A stretch of DNA of 64,000 nt from Arthrobacter sp. ZGTC131 (GTDB lineage: Bacteria > Actinomycetota > Actinomycetes > Actinomycetales > Micrococcaceae). The notes under the pieces were generated by a model. That model searched no databases. It saw only the letters and a program-made list of their open reading frames with translations, and was not told the DNA's origin. The position numbers and the translations under genes are program-made. Below are positions 59,297 to 64,000 of the stretch, in pieces (within the stretch, counting starts at the first letter, position 1; every line of letters begins with the position of its first letter). Where the stretch lies: NCBI RefSeq assembly GCF_002929275.1, contig NZ_PJIK01000004.1, positions 62,001 through 126,000 of the forward strand. The letters run 5' to 3'.

Positions 59297-62200
59297 ATGA
59301 CTTCGCCCAGCGTCCCCATCCCCCAGCCTCCCTCGAAGCCGGTGGTCGGCAACCTGCCGGACATCGATTCGAGCAAGGGACTTTTGGGAATCGCCGAGGT
59401 GGCCGAGCGGTACGGCCCCATTGTCCGGCTCCAGGTCTTCGACCGCAGCCTCATTGCCATTTCCTCCCAGCAGCTCGTCAACGAGGTGTGCGACGAGTCC
59501 CGTTTCGGAAAGGTGCTGGGCGTCTCCCTGCGCGAGGTGCGGGAGTTTATCGGGGACGGCCTGTTCACCGCACGAACGGAAGAACCCAACTGGCAGAAGG
59601 CGCACCGGATCCTGATGCCGGCGTTCGGGCCGGCGGCGCTGAAGCGGATGTTCAGCGGCATGGACGACATCGCCGAGCAGCTGCTGCTCAAGTGGGAGCG
59701 GCTCGGCCCCACGGCCCGGATCGACGCTCCGGACAACACCACCCGCCTGACCCTGGACACCATTGCGCTGTGCTCGTTCAGCTACCGATTCAACAGCCTC
59801 TACCGGGAGGAGCTGCATCCCTTTGTCGGGGCCATGGTCCGTGCCTTGGTCGAGTCCGGGCAGCGGGGGCGCAGGCTCCCCGTCCAGAACAAGATCATGC
59901 TCCGCCGGCGCCACCAGCTCGAGGAGGACAACGCCCTCATGTTCGAGGTGGCCGACCAGATGATCAGCGACCGGCGGCGCAACCCCAGCCCCGCCGGCAG
60001 TGAAGACATCCTGGACACCATGCTCAATGCGGCGGACCCGGTGACCGGCGAGCGGCTGGACGAGGACAATATCCGCTACCAGATGGTCACCTTCCTGGTG
60101 GCCGGGCATGAGACCACCAGCGGCCTGCTCTCCTTTGCACTCTACGAACTGCTGCGCCATCCGAATGTCCTGGCCAAGGCGCGTGCCCAGGTGGACGAGG
60201 TCCTCGGCACCGAGAGCGCCCGCTTCGAGCATCTGCCCCGTCTGGGGTACCTGGACCAGATCCTTAAGGAAACGCTCCGCCTGTGGCCCACCGCCCCGGG
60301 GTTCAACGTGGCTCCGTTCGAGGACACGATGCTCGGCGGCCGCTACGAGGTCCCGGCGGGCCAGCCCATCCTGGTCCTGATCCCGCGGCTGCACCGGGAC
60401 AAGGAAGCCTGGGGCGAGGACGCCGAAATGTTCGATCCGGACCGGTTCTCCCCCGAACGTGCACCGGAAATCCCCGCCAACGCCTGGAAGCCCTTCGGCA
60501 ACGGGCAGCGCTCCTGCATCGGCCGGGGATTTGCCCTGCAGGAGGCCATGCTGTTCCTGGCCAAGCTCCTGCAGCGCTTCGACATCACGGCGGCGGACCC
60601 CGGCTACGAGCTGAAGATCCACCACACGCTGACCATGAAGCCGGAAGGGCTGTTCATCAACGTGCGCCGGCGGAACGTCCGGATCGAGGCGGCCGGCGGG
60701 GCCGCCGTCGAACTTGCCCGGCAGGCGGAAGCGCCGGCTGCGGCAGCCGCCAACGGCGTCCCGCTCCGGGTGCTCTACGGTTCCAATGCGGGAACCTCCC
60801 AGGACTTCGCCCAGCGCATTGCCAACGACGCGGGGCGGCGCGGTTACAGCCCCACGATCGGCCCGCTCGACGCCGGGGCCGGCGGACTGCCCACGGAGGG
60901 GGTGGTTGCCATCGTGGCCTCCTCGTACGAGGGGCAGCCGCCGGACAACGCCCGGCAATTCATGACCTGGACCGAGGGCCTGCGGCCGGACAGCCTCGCC
61001 GGGGTGCGGTACACGGTGTTCGGCAACGGCAACAAGGACTGGGCGCGGACCTACCAGGAGGTGCCCAAGGCCATCGACGCCCGGCTCGAGGCCGCCGGTG
61101 CTGCGCGGATCTATGAGCGGGGCGAGGCCAACGCCCGCGGCGACTTCTTCGGCGATTTCGACGAGTGGTACGCGGGGTTCTGGCCGGCCGTGGACGCCGC
61201 CCTGGGGCAGAGCACCAGCTCGCCTGCCGCGCAGCCCGAGCTGGAGATCCAGTTCGTGGGCAACGTCCGGGAGCCGCTGCTGCGCCAGAACGGGCTGGCC
61301 CTCGGCACGGTGGTGGCGAATCGCGAACTCGTGGACCTGGCCAGGCCCGGTGCCAAGTCCAAGCGGCATGTGGAGATCGCCCTGCCGGAAGGGATGAGCT
61401 ACCGGACCGGCGACTACCTGGCCGTGCTGCCGCTGAATCCCAGCGAACTGGTGCAGCGGGCCCTGGTCCGCTTCAACCTCGACTATGACTCGCACGTCCT
61501 GCTGAGCATGGAACAGGGTGACACGTTCCTGCCCACCGGCATGCCCGTGGCTGTGGGCGAACTGCTGAGCAGTTACGTCGAACTTGCGGTCCCGGCCACG
61601 CGGACCCAGCTCGAGTACCTGGCCGATGTGGCGGAGGATCCTGCCCAGCGCCGGGAGCTTGAGGCCCTGGCGGAGGACCGCGAGCGCCATGCGGCAGAGA
61701 TCCTGGACAAGCGCGTCTCCCTGCTGGACCTGCTGGAGACGTATCCGTCCTGCCAGCTGTCGTTCAGCTCATTCCTGCAGCTGCTGACCCAGTTGGCACC
61801 GCGGCGGTACTCCATCTCCTCGTCCCCGCTCTGGAGCCCGGACCATGTGACCCTCACGTTCGCCGTCGTCCAGGCTCCGGCGTGGTCGGGCCGCGGCGTG
61901 TTCGAAGGCGCCGCCTCCACCTACCTCGCCCAGGCCAGGCCCGGGACGAGGGTGGCGGTCACCGTGCGTCCCTCGAATGCCGCCTTCCACCCGCCCCAGT
62001 CCCTGGAGGTTCCGCTCATCATGGTCTGTGCCGGGACCGGGCTGGCGCCCTTCCGCGGGTTCGTCCAGGACCGGGCGCTGCGGGCCGAGGCCGAGGGCAT
62101 CAAGCCGGCGCCCTCCATGCTGTTCTTCGGCTGCCGGGCCCCGGACACCGATTTCCTCTACCAGGCTGAGCTGGCGTCCTGGGCAGACGAAGCCAACCTC

Positions 62201-62473
62201 GACCTCCGGCCGGTCTTTTCCACCGCACCCACGGACGGCCAGAAGTACGTCCAGCACCGGCTCTGGGCGGACCGGGCGGACGTCGTCGAGATGGTCAAAC
62301 AGGGCGCAACCGTCTACGTCTGCGGCGACGGCAAGCACATGGCGCCGGAGGTCCGGGACACATGCGAGCGCATCTACCAAGAAGCGACCGGCGCCTCTGA
62401 GGCGGAGGCCGAGGCGTGGATCGATGAGGTGGAACGCACCCACGGGCGCTATGTGGCGGACATCTTCACCTGA
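59297..62473 (+). CDS. self-sufficient cytochrome P450-NADPH P450 reductase (CYP102, BM3-like)
   Basis: A 1058-residue single-chain fatty-acid hydroxylase, the same size class as P450 BM3. Heme domain (1-460): GDGLFTARTEEPNWQKAHRI, with the Phe equivalent to the BM3 active-site Phe, the I-helix FLVAGHETTSGLLSFALYEL, KETLRL and heme Cys in FGNGQRSCIGRGFAL. Flavodoxin-like FMN domain about 480-625 (VLYGSNAGTSQDFAQRIAND). FAD/NADPH domain about 650-1058 (RRYSISSSP, VCAGTGLAPFRGFVQDRA, CGDGKHMAPEV). The ATG at 59297 follows AGGAGGGG. Convergent with the subtilisin gene, 30 bp apart. Confidence 0.96.
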   Translation: MTSPSVPIPQPPSKPVVGNLPDIDSSKGLLGIAEVAERYGPIVRLQVFDRSLIAISSQQLVNEVCDESRFGKVLGVSLREVREFIGDGLFTARTEEPNWQKAHRILMPAFGPAALKRMFSGMDDIAEQLLLKWERLGPTARIDAPDNTTRLTLDTIALCSFSYRFNSLYREELHPFVGAMVRALVESGQRGRRLPVQNKIMLRRRHQLEEDNALMFEVADQMISDRRRNPSPAGSEDILDTMLNAADPVTGERLDEDNIRYQMVTFLVAGHETTSGLLSFALYELLRHPNVLAKARAQVDEVLGTESARFEHLPRLGYLDQILKETLRLWPTAPGFNVAPFEDTMLGGRYEVPAGQPILVLIPRLHRDKEAWGEDAEMFDPDRFSPERAPEIPANAWKPFGNGQRSCIGRGFALQEAMLFLAKLLQRFDITAADPGYELKIHHTLTMKPEGLFINVRRRNVRIEAAGGAAVELARQAEAPAAAAANGVPLRVLYGSNAGTSQDFAQRIANDAGRRGYSPTIGPLDAGAGGLPTEGVVAIVASSYEGQPPDNARQFMTWTEGLRPDSLAGVRYTVFGNGNKDWARTYQEVPKAIDARLEAAGAARIYERGEANARGDFFGDFDEWYAGFWPAVDAALGQSTSSPAAQPELEIQFVGNVREPLLRQNGLALGTVVANRELVDLARPGAKSKRHVEIALPEGMSYRTGDYLAVLPLNPSELVQRALVRFNLDYDSHVLLSMEQGDTFLPTGMPVAVGELLSSYVELAVPATRTQLEYLADVAEDPAQRRELEALAEDRERHAAEILDKRVSLLDLLETYPSCQLSFSSFLQLLTQLAPRRYSISSSPLWSPDHVTLTFAVVQAPAWSGRGVFEGAASTYLAQARPGTRVAVTVRPSNAAFHPPQSLEVPLIMVCAGTGLAPFRGFVQDRALRAEAEGIKPAPSMLFFGCRAPDTDFLYQAELASWADEANLDLRPVFSTAPTDGQKYVQHRLWADRADVVEMVKQGATVYVCGDGKHMAPEVRDTCERIYQEATGASEAEAEAWIDEVERTHGRYVADIFT

Positions 62474-62503
62474 GTTCGCCTGATCAAGGCAGCGGTGCCG
62501 CGC

Positions 62504-64000
62504 CTAGTTCCAGCCGGATCCCGCCTGGACGCGCCCGAGCCAGCCGCCGTTGCCGCTGCCCTTGTAGAGCCAGAGCGCACCGGCGGTGTCCACGGCGAGG
62601 ACGTCGTTCCTGGCGTCGCCGTTGAAGTCGCCGCGGCCGGTGATGGTCGTCATGCCGTTCCAGCCGGTGCCGGCCTGCGCCTTGCCGAGCCAGCCGCCGC
62701 GGCCGTTGCCCGGATAGAGCCAGAGCACGCCGGCGGCGTCGCGGGCCAGGACGTCGGCCTTCCGGTCGCCGTTCATGTCCCCGGGACCCACGACGGCGGT
62801 CATCGCGTTCCAGCCTGAACCAGCCTTCACCCGGCCGAACCAGCCGCCCCGGCCGTTGCCCGGATAGAGCCACAGCACCCCGGCAGTATCGCGGGCCAGG
62901 ACATCGTTCCGGGCATCGCCGTTCATGTCCCCGGGACCCACGACGGCGGTCATCGCGTTCCAGCCGTTGCCCGCCTGGATCCGCCCCAGCCAGCCGCCCC
63001 GGCCGTTACCCGGGTACAGCCACAGGGCGCCGGACTCGTCGCGGGCCAGCACATCGTTCCTGCCGTCCCCGTTCATGTCCCCGGAACCCACGACGGCCGT
63101 CATCGCGTTCCAGCCGGACCCGGCCTTGGCGCGTCCGAGCCAGCCGCCGCGTCCGTTGCCCTGGTGGAGCCACAGCACACCGGTGTTGTCGCGGGCCAGG
63201 ACGTCGGCCTTCCCGTCGCCGCTCAGGTCGCCGGCGGCAACCACCATGGTGGTGCGCGGCACCGCGGCCGCGGCGTCCACCAGGCCGGCTCCGCACCCTT
63301 CGGGGCAGCCTCCCGGCACCGGCCGGGCGGTGCCCTTGAGGCGTTCCTCGACGGCGGCGGCGGTGGCGCCCGGACCCATCTGCGCCATGAGCAGCGCGGC
63401 TGTTCCCGCAACGTGCGGGGCCGCGGAGGACGAGCCTTCGGCGGCATAGATGTTTGCGCCCGGCTCTGTGGTGGGCCTGGCATTGCTGTCGTTCGCGGTG
63501 GACCAGATGCCGCCGAAGAGTCCGCTGTCCGGCCCGCCGCCCGGGACGGGTGACATGTCGCCGCCGGGTGCCGTGACGTCCACGGCCGGTCCGAAGTTGG
63601 AATAGGGTGCCAGCGCGCCGCTGGGCCCGCTGGCCGCAACGTTGATGACGTTCTGGCAATTGCCGGGAGAGGAGTCCGCCGCCTGCCCGCTTTCGTTGCC
63701 GGCGGCGGTGACCACAACAGCACCCCTGCCGGTGGCGGTGTTGATGGCCGCCTGGAGAGTCTGCGGGCACGCCCCCGGCCCGCCGAGGCTGAGGTTGATG
63801 ACCCGTGCCGGAGTGGCATTGCGCGGCACTCCCGTCACGGTGGCACCGGAGGCCCACAGCACCGAGTCCGCAATGTCGGACATGAGGCCGCCACAGGGAC
63901 CCAGAACCCTCACCGGCAGGATCTTGGCCTGCGGGGCAATTCCGGCGATGCCTGCCGAGTTGCCGGCAACGGCGGCGATGATGCCTGCCACGTGGGTGCC
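62504..64000 (-). CDS. subtilisin-type (S8) serine protease with five VCBS/FG-GAP repeats, 5' end outside window
   Basis: The 498 visible residues begin at GTHVAGIIAAVAGN, which holds the catalytic His; the Asp box is beyond the window edge. The oxyanion Asn (VVVTAAGNESG) and Ser (EGSSSAAPHVAGTAALLMAQ) are present. The C-terminal half has five 49-50-residue repeats (GDMNGDGRNDVLARD, GALWLYPGNGRGGWLG, GWNAMTAVVG), calcium-binding-like VCBS/FG-GAP blades that probably form a propeller for binding a surface or substrate. Secretion is expected, but the signal peptide is not visible. Confidence 0.92.
   Translation of the reverse strand, partial: GTHVAGIIAAVAGNSAGIAGIAPQAKILPVRVLGPCGGLMSDIADSVLWASGATVTGVPRNATPARVINLSLGGPGACPQTLQAAINTATGRGAVVVTAAGNESGQAADSSPGNCQNVINVAASGPSGALAPYSNFGPAVDVTAPGGDMSPVPGGGPDSGLFGGIWSTANDSNARPTTEPGANIYAAEGSSSAAPHVAGTAALLMAQMGPGATAAAVEERLKGTARPVPGGCPEGCGAGLVDAAAAVPRTTMVVAAGDLSGDGKADVLARDNTGVLWLHQGNGRGGWLGRAKAGSGWNAMTAVVGSGDMNGDGRNDVLARDESGALWLYPGNGRGGWLGRIQAGNGWNAMTAVVGPGDMNGDARNDVLARDTAGVLWLYPGNGRGGWFGRVKAGSGWNAMTAVVGPGDMNGDRKADVLARDAAGVLWLYPGNGRGGWLGKAQAGTGWNGMTTITGRGDFNGDARNDVLAVDTAGALWLYKGSGNGGWLGRVQAGSGWN

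Noticed and set aside
59285-61690. 801-codon open frame antisense to the P450 gene
   Set aside because: It is the antisense shadow of a gene with clear catalytic motifs in all domains; the translated product has no recognisable features.
1-64000. tRNA, rRNA, insertion sequences or prophage
   Set aside because: No cloverleaf-like segments, transposase motifs, terminal inverted repeats with target duplications, or phage genes were recognised by eye; a covariance-model scan would be decisive for small RNAs.

Overview
The window reads as a chromosomal segment of a high-GC actinobacterium, most likely Micrococcales of the Arthrobacter/Pseudarthrobacter type. The basis is GC-rich third positions, frequent GTG/TTG starts, menaquinone genes, a BM3-like CYP102, LAxTG/class F-type sortase biology and SipW/TasA-like secreted proteins. 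The genus is an inference from family content. I saw no rRNA, tRNA, insertion sequence, phage gene or CRISPR array.

Layout. 1-1506: 3' part of menD (-). 1.5-7.9 kb: a LacI-family regulator and a sugar ABC transporter/GH32 operon, with matching operators in front of both. 8.2-13.7 kb: PhoX phosphatase, DUF305 lipoprotein and a copper-type P-ATPase behind a CsoR-like palindrome. 13.7-15.6 kb: menC and a methyltransferase. 15.7-22.6 kb: a NarL-type kinase coupled to an unusual SARP-receiver-LuxR fusion, then divergently an OmpR-type two-component pair and two small genes. 22.6-30.1 kb: membrane protein, PAP2 phosphatase, methyltransferase/aminotransferase pair, MFS exporter and glgX. 30.3-33.1 kb: a small FWI-DSRTG protein, a wall-anchored candidate with its sortase, a 32-bp-period repeat array and two truncated pseudogenes.

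33.1-41.1 kb is the most interesting block. A tightly packed six-gene minus-strand operon encodes three TasA/camelysin-like secreted proteins, two SipW-type signal peptidases (one fused to a substrate-like domain with an internal signal peptide) and an LAYTG surface protein. Immediately upstream on the same strand are two c-di-GMP genes: an active-looking PAS-GGDEF-EAL protein and a degenerate EAL protein. Together they suggest a c-di-GMP-linked extracellular fibre or matrix system, with a sortase gene 1 kb away.

41.3-48.4 kb: a secreted GDPD-like enzyme, small genes, an APC permease with a 30-residue membrane protein, divergent TrkH/TrkA potassium uptake and a second FWI-DSRTG paralogue. 48.7-59.1 kb: an O-antigen-ligase-like protein with TPRs, a 1656-residue secreted repeat protein, a short coupled leader ORF, a CHRD surface protein, two lipoproteins and a second sortase. 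59.3-64.0 kb: a P450-reductase fusion and the 3' part of a subtilisin with five VCBS-type repeats.

Across the window, several intergenic regions carry modules with a 32-bp period and a shared core (ACGCTCTCTCACTTCCTGC and variants). They look like one dispersed repeat family that ordinary annotation would miss.
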